Position numbers and translations under genes: made by a program
The notes under the pieces: model-generated
What the model saw: only the letters and a program-made list of their open reading frames with translations
Told to the model about the DNA's origin: nothing
Database searches by the model: none
Shown here: in pieces, positions 7,300-15,433 of the stretch
Position numbering within the stretch: the stretch's first letter is position 1
How the letters are laid out: the number at the start of each line of letters is the position of its first letter
From: Acidobacteriota bacterium
GTDB taxonomy: Bacteria > Acidobacteriota > Terriglobia > Terriglobales > Acidobacteriaceae
Reading direction: 5' to 3'
Assembly: GCA_013290025.1 (NCBI GenBank)
Contig: JABCYV010000027.1
Location: 1 to 32,101 of the forward strand
Length of the DNA: 32,101 bases

Positions 7300-10200
7300 A
7301 TGACGAGACATACGTGTTTCAGGGCGAGTCTGCTCTTCTGCACGCTATCGCTGATCTGTTCGACCCAGAGTGCTCTGGCTCAGGTAACAACCGGCCGAAT
7401 TGCCGGCGTGGTTTCGGACTCTTCGGGGTCGTCCCTGCCGGACGTTGCGGTGACGGTCACCCAAGTTGACACAGCAACCTCGACCACCGTCAACACCGAC
7501 GCTGCCGGAGAATACATTGCCACAAATTTGAAGATTGGCATGTACACGGTCAGCTTTCAGAAACAGGGGTTTCAGCGCTCCGTTCAATCCAACGTTGATG
7601 TCGGCATCGGGCAAGTCGTCAAGGTGGACGCTGCTCTAAAAGTCGGAGTCGTAACTCAGACCGTGGAAGTGACCGGTGCTCCTCCCTTGCTGCAGACCGA
7701 GACCTCTGCTTTGGGAACGATCGAAACCGAAAAACGCATTGTCGACCTGCCTCTGAACGGGAGGAACTTTTTCAAGCTGGCCTACCTTGGCCCGGGCGCG
7801 AACGCGGGGGCCACCGGAACCAGCGCTGGGGCTGGGTCAACCGACAACAACCGGCCCCAGACTGCTTTGTCAGTCAACGGCCTTCGGATATTCGACAATA
7901 ACTTCCTTCTCGACGGACTGGACAATAATGAATTCGGCAATGGCACCGTGGTAATTCAGCCACCCCCGGATTCCATCCAGGAGTTTCGAGTAGAAGAAAA
8001 CTCAATGAACGCCGAATTCGGCCGAGGCGGCGCGATGGTCAACATCGTGCTTCGTTCAGGGACCAACCAGCTTCACGGCTCGGCATGGGAATTCCTCCGG
8101 AATGACAGACTTGATGCGCGTAACTTTTTCGCAACCAGTCAGTTGGGTTTCCAAAGGAACCAATACGGTGGTCAGTTGGGCGGTCCAATCATAAAAGACA
8201 AGATGTTCATCTTTGGTTCGATCCAGCGGTCCGACATTCGCGAAGAAGTGCCGTTCATCAGCACCGTGCCCACTCAGTTGATGCATAGTGGGAATTTCAG
8301 CGATTTGGGGAACGTAAACATTCCCAACCCGTTCAAACCAGGCACGTTCTTCGGCAACACGATTCCGAATGCGGATATCAACAGCGTAGGTCAGAATATC
8401 GTTAACCTCTTTCCTTTTCCCAATATCCCCGGGGCCGGGCTCACTAACAACTTCATTTTCAACGGAAAGTACAGGTTCGACGAGACTGCCTTCGAGACTC
8501 GGTTCGACTACAACATTTCTCCGAACGATCGTTTCTTCGCGCACTATGCGATTGCCACTCCCAATGCAACGAATCCCTCTAACTTTCCCAACGTCGACGG
8601 AGGGGCCGGTTCCGGCACGTCCAGCACTCTGAATAACAGGGTACAGAGTGTGGCCGGCGATTGGAGTCATATCTTCAATCCTGGTTTGCTCAATGACCTG
8701 CGCGCGGGATTCCTCCGGTTCAAGGACGCTACTCTGCCCTTAGATTTCGGCTCGAATGCAGGAAATAACGTGGGTATTCCCAACGCCAACCATGGCGGCA
8801 ATTCTACTGGCTTGACCAAGATCAACATCGGCGGTTACCAGCAGCTCGGGGATTCACTCTGGGTGCCGGAAACGATCGCGGAGAACATATACCAGCTCGC
8901 CGACACGCTGAGCTGGACACATGGAAAGCATTCAGTGAAGTTCGGCGCGGATTTCCGGCGCCAGCAACGGAACTTCTTTCAGCAGACAGCGCCCTCCGGC
9001 CAGCTGAATTTTAACGGCCAGTACACCGGCGCGGCACTGAATAGTCTTGGGCTAGCCGATGCCTTGCTTGGAATTCCGAGCTCTACTCTGCAGGACCACC
9101 TCTTCGGCATCGTTGACCCCACGCGTTACTGGGACTTGTCGGAGTTCGTGCAAGACGATTTCCGCGTGACCCCGAATCTGACCCTGAATTTGGGATTGAG
9201 GTACGAGGTCAGCTCGCCTGCCGGCGGACCCACCGTCGGCAACTTCAATCTGAATACCCTCACCGTCAACACTTCGTCTCACGGCGGAGTTGGATTCGAC
9301 AAGAAAGACTGGGCTCCGCGCATTGGCTTTGCCTGGAACGTGCGTCCCAAAACCGTCATCCGCAGTGGAGCCGGGATATTTTATGCTCCCGAGGGGAATA
9401 TTTTCGACGATCTGGGTTTAAATCCGCCCAGCCTAGCGGTTCAGTCCTTCAACTACGCTGCTTCTGGCGTTCCAAGTACAAATCAGTTGCTGGGGGCTTT
9501 CCCAGCGACATTCATCCCGGTCGATCCTAACAATCCAACAGGCACGGTACGGACGACCGGGAAGATCGGGTCAACCTTCGATCCTGTTCGGAGGATTCCG
9601 CGGATTTATGAGTGGAACTTGACGGTTGAACAGCAATTCAGTCAAAACTGGGTCGCCCGAGTGGGCTACGTGGGCACCCGCAGTTCAAACCTGTTTGACC
9701 ACGAATCGTCGAACCTTAATCAGCCTCTGCAGCCCTTGGACTCGAATTTCTCTGGGACAGGCACTTGCGGGTTCAATCAAGGGCGGCCCTATTTCGCCAC
9801 CCGGCCCTGCCTGAATGTTGTGCTGCCGCTTGACGTCGCACGGCTGAGCATGTTCTACAACGCCTTGCAAACTTCCCTTGAGCATCGTTTCGCGGGCGGC
9901 TTCAATGTTCTGGCTGCGTACACCTATGCAAAATCACTGGGAACCGCGGACGGCAACGTGAATCAGTGTGACATTCAGAACGCCCACGATGTTGCTGCGG
10001 AAAGGGGCCCCACGACCCCGGACTTCCGCCACCAGTTGACTGTAAGTTACGTTTACGAATTGCCCTATGGCAAAGGGAAACACTTTGGAAGCAACGCCAA
10101 CGCAGTAGTACAGTCGGTCCTTGGAGGTTGGCAGGTAGCTGGGGTGACCACGGTACACAGTGGAGAAGCCTTCGATGTTCTCCTTAACTTCGACCCAACC

Positions 10201-10677
10201 AATACCGGAGCCTTCCCGCCGCGGCCAGACATCATTCACAACCCTCAGGATTTTTCCTTCGGCATCGCCCAGCAAGCTGCTCTGGGTTGTAGCCGCCCTG
10301 GCCACCAGACTCGCGATTGCTGGTTCAATCAGGCCGCTTTCACGCTTCCTCCGCATGCTATCGACCCGACGACGGGAAAAGTGCAGAATGCGACCTTGTT
10401 CGGGGACGCCGGACGAGCTATCTTGCGCGGCCCGGACCTGGTGAATTTTGATTTTTCAGCTTACAAGACGTTCCGGCTGAGCGAGAGATTTGGGCTGGTC
10501 TTCCGAGCCGAGTTCTTTAACATCTTCAACCATCCTAACTTTAACCTTCCGAATGTGGGATCAGGCGGTGGGAGTAGCGGCGCCGGGTTTTCGAATGCAG
10601 CCGGAGGTGCGGCCATCACCCAGACGATACCTGACGCCCAGCGAGAGATCCAGTTCGGGGCCAAGCTTCAGTTCTGA
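7300..10677 (+). CDS. TonB-dependent receptor, Oar-like, with N-terminal carboxypeptidase-regulatory-like domain
   Basis: This outer-membrane active transporter is 1125 residues from the ATG at 7300, which is preceded by GAGGGGGA at good spacing. An ATG at 7276 would add eight residues before the signal peptide. The signal peptide ends at ALA-Q. A beta-sandwich carboxypeptidase-regulatory-like domain follows (about residues 22-110, GRIAGVVSDSSG...AGEYIATNL). The plug domain carries LLDGLDNNEFG and a block ending in NIVLRSGTNQLHGS. The rest is a long beta-barrel ending in an aromatic residue (KLQF). This is the large Oar-type receptor abundant in Acidobacteriota and usually linked to uptake of sugars or oligomers. 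No separate TonB box or SusD partner is visible. It heads a + strand cluster with the IolE-like, ASPIC/UnbV and TPR genes. A TTGACA promoter and the palindromic operator directly upstream suggest substrate-induced expression. Confidence 0.95.
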   Translation: MTRHTCFRASLLFCTLSLICSTQSALAQVTTGRIAGVVSDSSGSSLPDVAVTVTQVDTATSTTVNTDAAGEYIATNLKIGMYTVSFQKQGFQRSVQSNVDVGIGQVVKVDAALKVGVVTQTVEVTGAPPLLQTETSALGTIETEKRIVDLPLNGRNFFKLAYLGPGANAGATGTSAGAGSTDNNRPQTALSVNGLRIFDNNFLLDGLDNNEFGNGTVVIQPPPDSIQEFRVEENSMNAEFGRGGAMVNIVLRSGTNQLHGSAWEFLRNDRLDARNFFATSQLGFQRNQYGGQLGGPIIKDKMFIFGSIQRSDIREEVPFISTVPTQLMHSGNFSDLGNVNIPNPFKPGTFFGNTIPNADINSVGQNIVNLFPFPNIPGAGLTNNFIFNGKYRFDETAFETRFDYNISPNDRFFAHYAIATPNATNPSNFPNVDGGAGSGTSSTLNNRVQSVAGDWSHIFNPGLLNDLRAGFLRFKDATLPLDFGSNAGNNVGIPNANHGGNSTGLTKINIGGYQQLGDSLWVPETIAENIYQLADTLSWTHGKHSVKFGADFRRQQRNFFQQTAPSGQLNFNGQYTGAALNSLGLADALLGIPSSTLQDHLFGIVDPTRYWDLSEFVQDDFRVTPNLTLNLGLRYEVSSPAGGPTVGNFNLNTLTVNTSSHGGVGFDKKDWAPRIGFAWNVRPKTVIRSGAGIFYAPEGNIFDDLGLNPPSLAVQSFNYAASGVPSTNQLLGAFPATFIPVDPNNPTGTVRTTGKIGSTFDPVRRIPRIYEWNLTVEQQFSQNWVARVGYVGTRSSNLFDHESSNLNQPLQPLDSNFSGTGTCGFNQGRPYFATRPCLNVVLPLDVARLSMFYNALQTSLEHRFAGGFNVLAAYTYAKSLGTADGNVNQCDIQNAHDVAAERGPTTPDFRHQLTVSYVYELPYGKGKHFGSNANAVVQSVLGGWQVAGVTTVHSGEAFDVLLNFDPTNTGAFPPRPDIIHNPQDFSFGIAQQAALGCSRPGHQTRDCWFNQAAFTLPPHAIDPTTGKVQNATLFGDAGRAILRGPDLVNFDFSAYKTFRLSERFGLVFRAEFFNIFNHPNFNLPNVGSGGGSSGAGFSNAAGGAAITQTIPDAQREIQFGAKLQF

Positions 10678-10715
10678 AGGAACAGAATCGAAATTTCTCC
10701 AAGGGGATGCAAGCG

Positions 10716-10734
10716 CCCTCTTTGGATAAGAGGG
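10716..10734 (+). promoter_or_regulatory. Hairpin covering the ribosome site of the IolE-like gene
   Basis: CCCTCTT (10716-10722) and AAGAGGG (10728-10734) form a perfect 7-bp stem with a 5-base loop. The right arm is the best Shine-Dalgarno candidate for the ATG at 10744, 9 bases downstream, so folding would hide it. There is no T-tract, so a factor-independent terminator is unlikely. It could set translation of the enzyme relative to the receptor, or protect the receptor mRNA 3' end. Confidence 0.45.
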
Positions 10735-10743
10735 TCATAAGGG

Positions 10744-11646
10744 ATGGGTATTCGCGCAGCCAGCGCGCCGATCAATTGGGGAATCATGGAGCATGTCGAA
10801 TTCCCCGCTGACTATCCATATGGTCGGGTGCTGGATGAAATCGCGAAGGCAGGATACTCCGGCACCGAGCTTGGCCCTTACGGGTTTCTCCCCACCGAGC
10901 CGACTCTGCTTCGCAGTGAACTTGCGAAGCGCTCACTGACACTCTGCTCGGCGTTCATCGACGTAGAGCTCGGCAACCCGTCTGCGCACGAAGGGGGGCT
11001 GGCCGAAGTCTCCCTCTCAGCAAAGCTGATCAGTGAGGCTGGCGCAAAACTTCTGGTTCTTTCCGACAAGATCACGCCCGCGAGGAATGCCACGGCGGGA
11101 CGGCGCAACGATGCCAATCAGATCTCCTGGAGTGAAGAGGAATGGAAGGCCGCAGCGAAAGCGATCGGAGAGATAATCGCGATCTGCGAAGCGGTCGGCC
11201 TAAGGGTAGCGTTTCACCATCATGCCGGCAGCCACGTGGAAACGCCGGAAGAAGTTGATCGGCTCTTCTCGCTGTTCCCAGCGAATGAGTTGGGTTTGTG
11301 CCTTGATACCGGACACTACATTTATGGCGGCGGCGATGCGGTTGCCTTCCTGGAGAAGCAAGTGTCGCGGGTGTGGTGCGTGCACTTAAAGGACGTGTAC
11401 GACGGCAAGGCAAACGAAGCGCGTCGTGCAAAGATGAACTTCCATGCCGCGGTCCGGCACGGAATCTTCGCACCTCTCGGCAAGGGAAGCGTCGATTTTC
11501 CCCGGGTAATATCACTTTTGCAAAACGGCAACTACGACGGCTGGGTGGTCGTCGAAGCCGACGTGCTGCAGGGCGGAGTTGGGGCCGACGCTCCCGTGGC
11601 GAATGCAATCGCTGGAAGAGAATACCTTCGCCGGCTAGGGGTCTGA
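10744..11646 (+). CDS. Sugar phosphate isomerase/epimerase-like TIM barrel, IolE (inosose dehydratase)-like
   Basis: This 300-residue cytoplasmic enzyme belongs to the xylose-isomerase-like TIM-barrel (AP endonuclease 2) superfamily. IolE-type features include APINWGIMEH at the N-terminus, AGYSGTELGPYGFLP, and FHHHAGSHVETPEEVDRL (157-174). GLCLDTGHYIYGGGD (184-198), HLKDV (214-218) and VVVEAD (268-273) also match. The usual metal ligands of the fold are present as Glu165 or a neighbour, Asp188, His214 and Glu271. IolE removes water from scyllo-inosose in inositol catabolism. Relatives act as epimerases or hydrolases of 3-keto-sugars. With four Gfo/Idh dehydrogenases nearby that could make the keto substrate, a dehydratase or epimerase step on a keto-cyclitol or keto-sugar is a reasonable inference. 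It is probably co-transcribed with the receptor. Confidence 0.85.
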   Translation: MGIRAASAPINWGIMEHVEFPADYPYGRVLDEIAKAGYSGTELGPYGFLPTEPTLLRSELAKRSLTLCSAFIDVELGNPSAHEGGLAEVSLSAKLISEAGAKLLVLSDKITPARNATAGRRNDANQISWSEEEWKAAAKAIGEIIAICEAVGLRVAFHHHAGSHVETPEEVDRLFSLFPANELGLCLDTGHYIYGGGDAVAFLEKQVSRVWCVHLKDVYDGKANEARRAKMNFHAAVRHGIFAPLGKGSVDFPRVISLLQNGNYDGWVVVEADVLQGGVGADAPVANAIAGREYLRRLGV

Positions 11647-11647
11647 A

Positions 11648-11677
11648 GGAAAGAAGACCTTAACGTCAAGTCTTTCC
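11648..11677 (+). terminator. Hairpin directly after the IolE-like stop codon
   Basis: GGAAAGA (11648-11654) pairs with TCTTTCC (11671-11677), with a short inner GAC/GTC stem. It begins one base after the TGA of the IolE-like gene and lies before the ASPIC/UnbV gene. No T-run follows, so it may be a weak terminator or an mRNA 3'-end stabiliser that separates expression of the two genes. Confidence 0.35.
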
Positions 11678-11705
11678 GTGTTCTAACTCCCGCATTAGAA
11701 TTGCC

Positions 11706-13436
11706 ATGATGAACCGAAGACGGTGGCTCCAGGGTCTGGCCACAGCAGCGGCAGGCTGTCTCCTGCGTCCATTTCCGGCCGAAGGCTTTTCGTCCGGCGT
11801 CCCGCCAGTCTATTTCCCACACTACGTTGATGTCGCCAAGCAGGCGGGACTTCTGGCAAAGACGGTCCTCGTCGGTCACGAGAGTAAAGACTTTCTGCTC
11901 TCAACGACGGGCGGAGGAATCGCGCTGTTCGATTACGACAATGACGGCTGGCTCGATATTTTCGTGGTCAATGGCTGGGGACTGAAGGAGTTTCCCCAGA
12001 ATGAGAAGCCCACAAATCACCTGTACCGTAACAACCGCAACGGAACCTTTACCGATGTAACCGAGAAGGCAGGACTCGTGCGGCACGGCTGGGGACAGGG
12101 CGTATGCGTCGGCGACTACGACAATGACGGTAACCTGGATCTTTTCGTGACTTACTATGGAAAGAATGTGCTTTATCACAACAATGGCAACGGAACGTTT
12201 ACCGATGCTACGCACGAATCTGGCCTGCTGCAGCCCGAAGATCACTGGAACACCGGCGCTGCGTTTGTAGACTATAACCGCGACGGTCATCTCGATCTCT
12301 TTGTAAGCAATTACGTCGAGTACGAATACGGGCTGAAGTTTTATGAAAGCAACCCGGAGTTGGTGGGCGAGAAGTCTCCAGTGCTCTACGGCGTCGCAGG
12401 ACTCAAAGGTACTAGAAACTTCCTCTATCGTAACAACGGGGACGGCACTTTTACTGACGTATCCGATGCGGCCGGGATTAGCAAGGCCGGTCTCACCTAT
12501 GGGTTCAGCCCATGCGTCGGGGACTACGATAACGATGGTTGGCCCGATATTTACGTCGCGGACGATTCGACGCCAAGCCTGCTCTTCATAAACAACCGAA
12601 ATGGGACGTTTCGCGAGAGCGGCATGTTGGCCGGTGTAGCCTTCGATGCCAATGGCCGCACGCAAGGTGGAATGGGTGCTGACTCTGTCGACTATGACAG
12701 TGATGGGTTGCTCGACATCGTTAAGACGAATTTTTCCGACGAGATGCCGAGCCTCTATCACAACGAAGGTAAAGGTTTCTTCACCGACGTTACCGTTCCT
12801 GCAGGTCTCGGAGGTGAAACAACCTCAGTGAAGTGGGGCACTGGCTTTATAGACTTCGATGATGACGGCCGGCCTGACATCATGATTGTGAGCGGTTCGA
12901 TTTATCCGCCGGGAACCGGCGTGCACCACCAATTGCCCAAGACTGACAGCAAAATGATTCTTATGCGCAATGTTGACGGCAATCGTTTTGCGAATATCTC
13001 CGACCGCGCCGGTCCAGCTTTTGCCGAGTCGCATTGCAGTCGTGGTGTGGCTTTTGGTGACATCTTTAACACGGGTCGTATCGGCCTCGTGGTCAATAAT
13101 CTGAACGACTATCCTTCCTTGCTTCGCAACCAATCGGCCCCGACGAATTCCTGGTTACTGGTGAAGTTACTCGGAACCAAAACCAACCGCGCCGCAATCG
13201 GAACACGCGTTGTTGTGGATGCGAACAACCGGCGCCAAGTACAGGAGGTTCGAAGCGGCGGAAGTTTCTGCTCGCAGAACGATCTCCGCTTGCATTTTGG
13301 CTTGGGGGCAGCAAGAGATGCCCGCGTACAAATCCGGTGGTTGGGTGGTGCGGAAGAAACACTGGAGCATGTGCCTGCCAACCGGCTGGTCATGGTTCAG
13401 GAAGGCAAAGGAATCGTGTCACAGGAAGTGTTTTGA
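11706..13436 (+). CDS. ASPIC/UnbV FG-GAP (VCBS) repeat protein, CRTAC1-like, exported
   Basis: This 576-residue extracytoplasmic protein starts with a twin-arginine-like signal (NRRRWLQGLATAAAG). It continues with at least six FG-GAP/VCBS repeats, each with a calcium-binding DxDxDG-type loop (DYDNDGWLDI, DYDNDGNLDL, DYNRDGHLDL, DYDNDGWPDI, DYDSDGLLDI, DFDDDGRPDI). The last 90 residues form the ASPIC/UnbV domain (IGTRVVVDA..., VRSGGSF, LHFGLG). The fold is a seven-bladed propeller expected to bind Ca2+ and carbohydrate or protein partners. No catalytic function is established. In Acidobacteriota such genes commonly accompany TPR proteins and TonB receptors, as here. Its TGA overlaps the TTG start of the next gene, so the two are translationally coupled. 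The ATGs at 11706 and 11709 are equally possible starts. Confidence 0.93.
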   Translation: MMNRRRWLQGLATAAAGCLLRPFPAEGFSSGVPPVYFPHYVDVAKQAGLLAKTVLVGHESKDFLLSTTGGGIALFDYDNDGWLDIFVVNGWGLKEFPQNEKPTNHLYRNNRNGTFTDVTEKAGLVRHGWGQGVCVGDYDNDGNLDLFVTYYGKNVLYHNNGNGTFTDATHESGLLQPEDHWNTGAAFVDYNRDGHLDLFVSNYVEYEYGLKFYESNPELVGEKSPVLYGVAGLKGTRNFLYRNNGDGTFTDVSDAAGISKAGLTYGFSPCVGDYDNDGWPDIYVADDSTPSLLFINNRNGTFRESGMLAGVAFDANGRTQGGMGADSVDYDSDGLLDIVKTNFSDEMPSLYHNEGKGFFTDVTVPAGLGGETTSVKWGTGFIDFDDDGRPDIMIVSGSIYPPGTGVHHQLPKTDSKMILMRNVDGNRFANISDRAGPAFAESHCSRGVAFGDIFNTGRIGLVVNNLNDYPSLLRNQSAPTNSWLLVKLLGTKTNRAAIGTRVVVDANNRRQVQEVRSGGSFCSQNDLRLHFGLGAARDARVQIRWLGGAEETLEHVPANRLVMVQEGKGIVSQEVF

Positions 13437-15301
13437 ACTTGTCCTATCGTTCGATCCGCATCCTCCACCCTGGCGTTACGCTTGTCGCCCTGATTTTCTC
13501 CGCCTACCAAGTTCCGAATGTCGCCTCTGCTCAGGCCGTTGCTGCTCAGGCAGCCTACGCACAGGCGCTCGATCTCCTTCGAAACGGTAAGAATGCTGAC
13601 GCACTGGCGGTGATCAACGCAGCTATCGATGCCGGGGCTCGTGATCCGTCTCTTTACAATGTCAAAGGTCTCGCCGCCAGCGAACTCGGTCGCGATCAGG
13701 AAGCGGAGGAAAGCTTTCGAACCCTGACCCGTCTCGCGCCCAGATCGGCTATGGGATACAACAACCTTGGTGTGCTCTTTTCTAAACTCGGCCGCAACGA
13801 AGAAGCCGCCACTGCCTTCCGCGAAGCCCGAGTGCAGGAGCCGGAAAACTTTACCGCCTTGCTCGGACTTGGAACCTCTTTGGTGAAGCTCAACAAGTAT
13901 GTTGAGGCTGCAACTTATCTCCAAAGAGCATGGAACATTCGAAGCGGAGATTTTCAAGTCGGATACGAGTGGGCGCTCGCACTGCGGGAAGCAAAACAAG
14001 CTGCCGCAGCGAAAAAGGTTCTGAGTCAGCTCTCCGCGCCACAGGACTCTGAACTCGCGGTCAAGTACTACTCGCTGGCTGGGGTAGTGGCCGAAGATCT
14101 CAATGATGCTGCGGCTGCCTCAGAGTCTTATCGTCGTGCCTTCACCCTAAATCCCAATTCCTATGAAATCTATTTAGCTCTGGTGCGCACAACTCTCTCT
14201 GCTGGAAGTACGCCAACTCAGAGGGTTCTTCCCTCACCCCCTCAGCATCTCTCCCCGGAACAAAATCTGGCAGTCGGACTTCTATTTGTGTCGCACGGCT
14301 TATATGAAGAGGCGATTCCGCGATTCGAGGAGACTGTGCGCCAAGATCCCTCGAGCGAAGCTGCGATTCTTAATCTCGCGCAGGCTTACTCTAACGCTGG
14401 GAAATCTTCGGTCGCGATGGATCTGATCCGGCGGTCGCTGGAGCGACAGCCTTCGGCCGAACTCTACCATGTGCTAGCCAATCTGGATGAAGAATCAGGG
14501 CAGTACGTGGAAGCCGCTCAGAGCTATCAACACGCGGTGGAACTCGATCCTACCAACGAGCAGTACTACTTCGACCTGGGTATGGAGTATCTCGCGCACT
14601 TTACTTTTGGACCAGCGCTCGAAGTCTATCGCGTCGGCACCCAGAAGTTTCCTGATTCCTCCCGGCAGTATTTGGGGCTGGCATACAGTCACTACGCGGT
14701 GCGGGAGTATAAGGAAGCGGCTGACGCGTTCACCAAAGCACTCGAAATCGATCCCGGCTCCCTAGCCGTCTTTCAGGCCTGGAATACCGTGCTGAGCTTT
14801 CTGGCGCCCCAGGACTGGGAAGCGCTATTGCCGCGACTGAGTCGTCTGGCGGCCGAGCATTCGCAAAGCGCTGAGCTCGCATTCAGTTATGGGGCGGCGT
14901 TTTTCCATTCAGAACTTGCCAAGGGAGAAAAGGCTGCTTTGGATCGGCCGCGAACTTTTCTTGAGAAGGCAGTCCGACTACGGCCGAATTTCGCCGCCGC
15001 ACATCTCGAATTGGGCAGCTTGTATGCAGCACGCAAACAGAATCAAAAGGCTGTCGACCAATATCTGCAGGCGATCCGCGACGATCCTAAGTCAGACGTC
15101 GCACACTATCGGCTGGGCCAAGTTTATCGACAAATGAACAAACTGGAGTTGGCCACTCAGGAGCTTGCCCGCTATCAGGAGCTCGCTCGTCTCCACGAGG
15201 ACGAACTCAAACACAGCCGCAGCGCCATCCAGCAGTTCGTGCTTTCGCCGCCGGCGAAGGTTCCGGCTAAGGCCAACGATGAGGAGCTATCTCACAAATA
15301 G
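13433..15301 (+). CDS. Secreted tetratricopeptide-repeat protein
   Basis: This 622-residue protein starts at TTG 13433, chosen because AGGAAG lies four bases upstream. The TTG overlaps the preceding TGA, and a signal peptide follows at once (hydrophobic segment ending at VASAQA). A TTG at 13439 is an alternative. A longer in-frame start at 13337 would run inside the ASPIC gene and bury the signal. The mature part is a string of TPR units (for example YNNLGVLFSKLGRNEEAATAF, LGLAYSHYAVREYKEAADAF, LGQVYRQMNKLELATQEL), at least ten by eye. It probably works in the periplasm or at the outer membrane as a scaffold, and pairing with the ASPIC protein suggests a complex. No enzyme domain is seen. The C-terminal 40 residues are charged and outside the repeats. 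Confidence 0.9.
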   Translation: MNLSYRSIRILHPGVTLVALIFSAYQVPNVASAQAVAAQAAYAQALDLLRNGKNADALAVINAAIDAGARDPSLYNVKGLAASELGRDQEAEESFRTLTRLAPRSAMGYNNLGVLFSKLGRNEEAATAFREARVQEPENFTALLGLGTSLVKLNKYVEAATYLQRAWNIRSGDFQVGYEWALALREAKQAAAAKKVLSQLSAPQDSELAVKYYSLAGVVAEDLNDAAAASESYRRAFTLNPNSYEIYLALVRTTLSAGSTPTQRVLPSPPQHLSPEQNLAVGLLFVSHGLYEEAIPRFEETVRQDPSSEAAILNLAQAYSNAGKSSVAMDLIRRSLERQPSAELYHVLANLDEESGQYVEAAQSYQHAVELDPTNEQYYFDLGMEYLAHFTFGPALEVYRVGTQKFPDSSRQYLGLAYSHYAVREYKEAADAFTKALEIDPGSLAVFQAWNTVLSFLAPQDWEALLPRLSRLAAEHSQSAELAFSYGAAFFHSELAKGEKAALDRPRTFLEKAVRLRPNFAAAHLELGSLYAARKQNQKAVDQYLQAIRDDPKSDVAHYRLGQVYRQMNKLELATQELARYQELARLHEDELKHSRSAIQQFVLSPPAKVPAKANDEELSHK

Positions 15302-15433
15302 CTCAGTGGGCCTCGCCCAAGATGCGCAAACGCCTAATTACAACGGTAATCCAAGAATCGCCAGGGCAATGGGTGGAAGGCAAGTTCGCAGCTAGAATAC
15401 TCCTCACAAGGGGAAGCGAATCGTCTCAAAGGA

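Noticed and set aside
8056-8670. 204-codon minus-strand ORF
   Set aside because: Antisense to the TonB receptor barrel, without ribosome site or recognisable domain.
11901-12761. 286-codon minus-strand ORF
   Set aside because: Shadow of the FG-GAP repeats. Its apparent repeat pattern simply mirrors the DxDxDG codons on the other strand.
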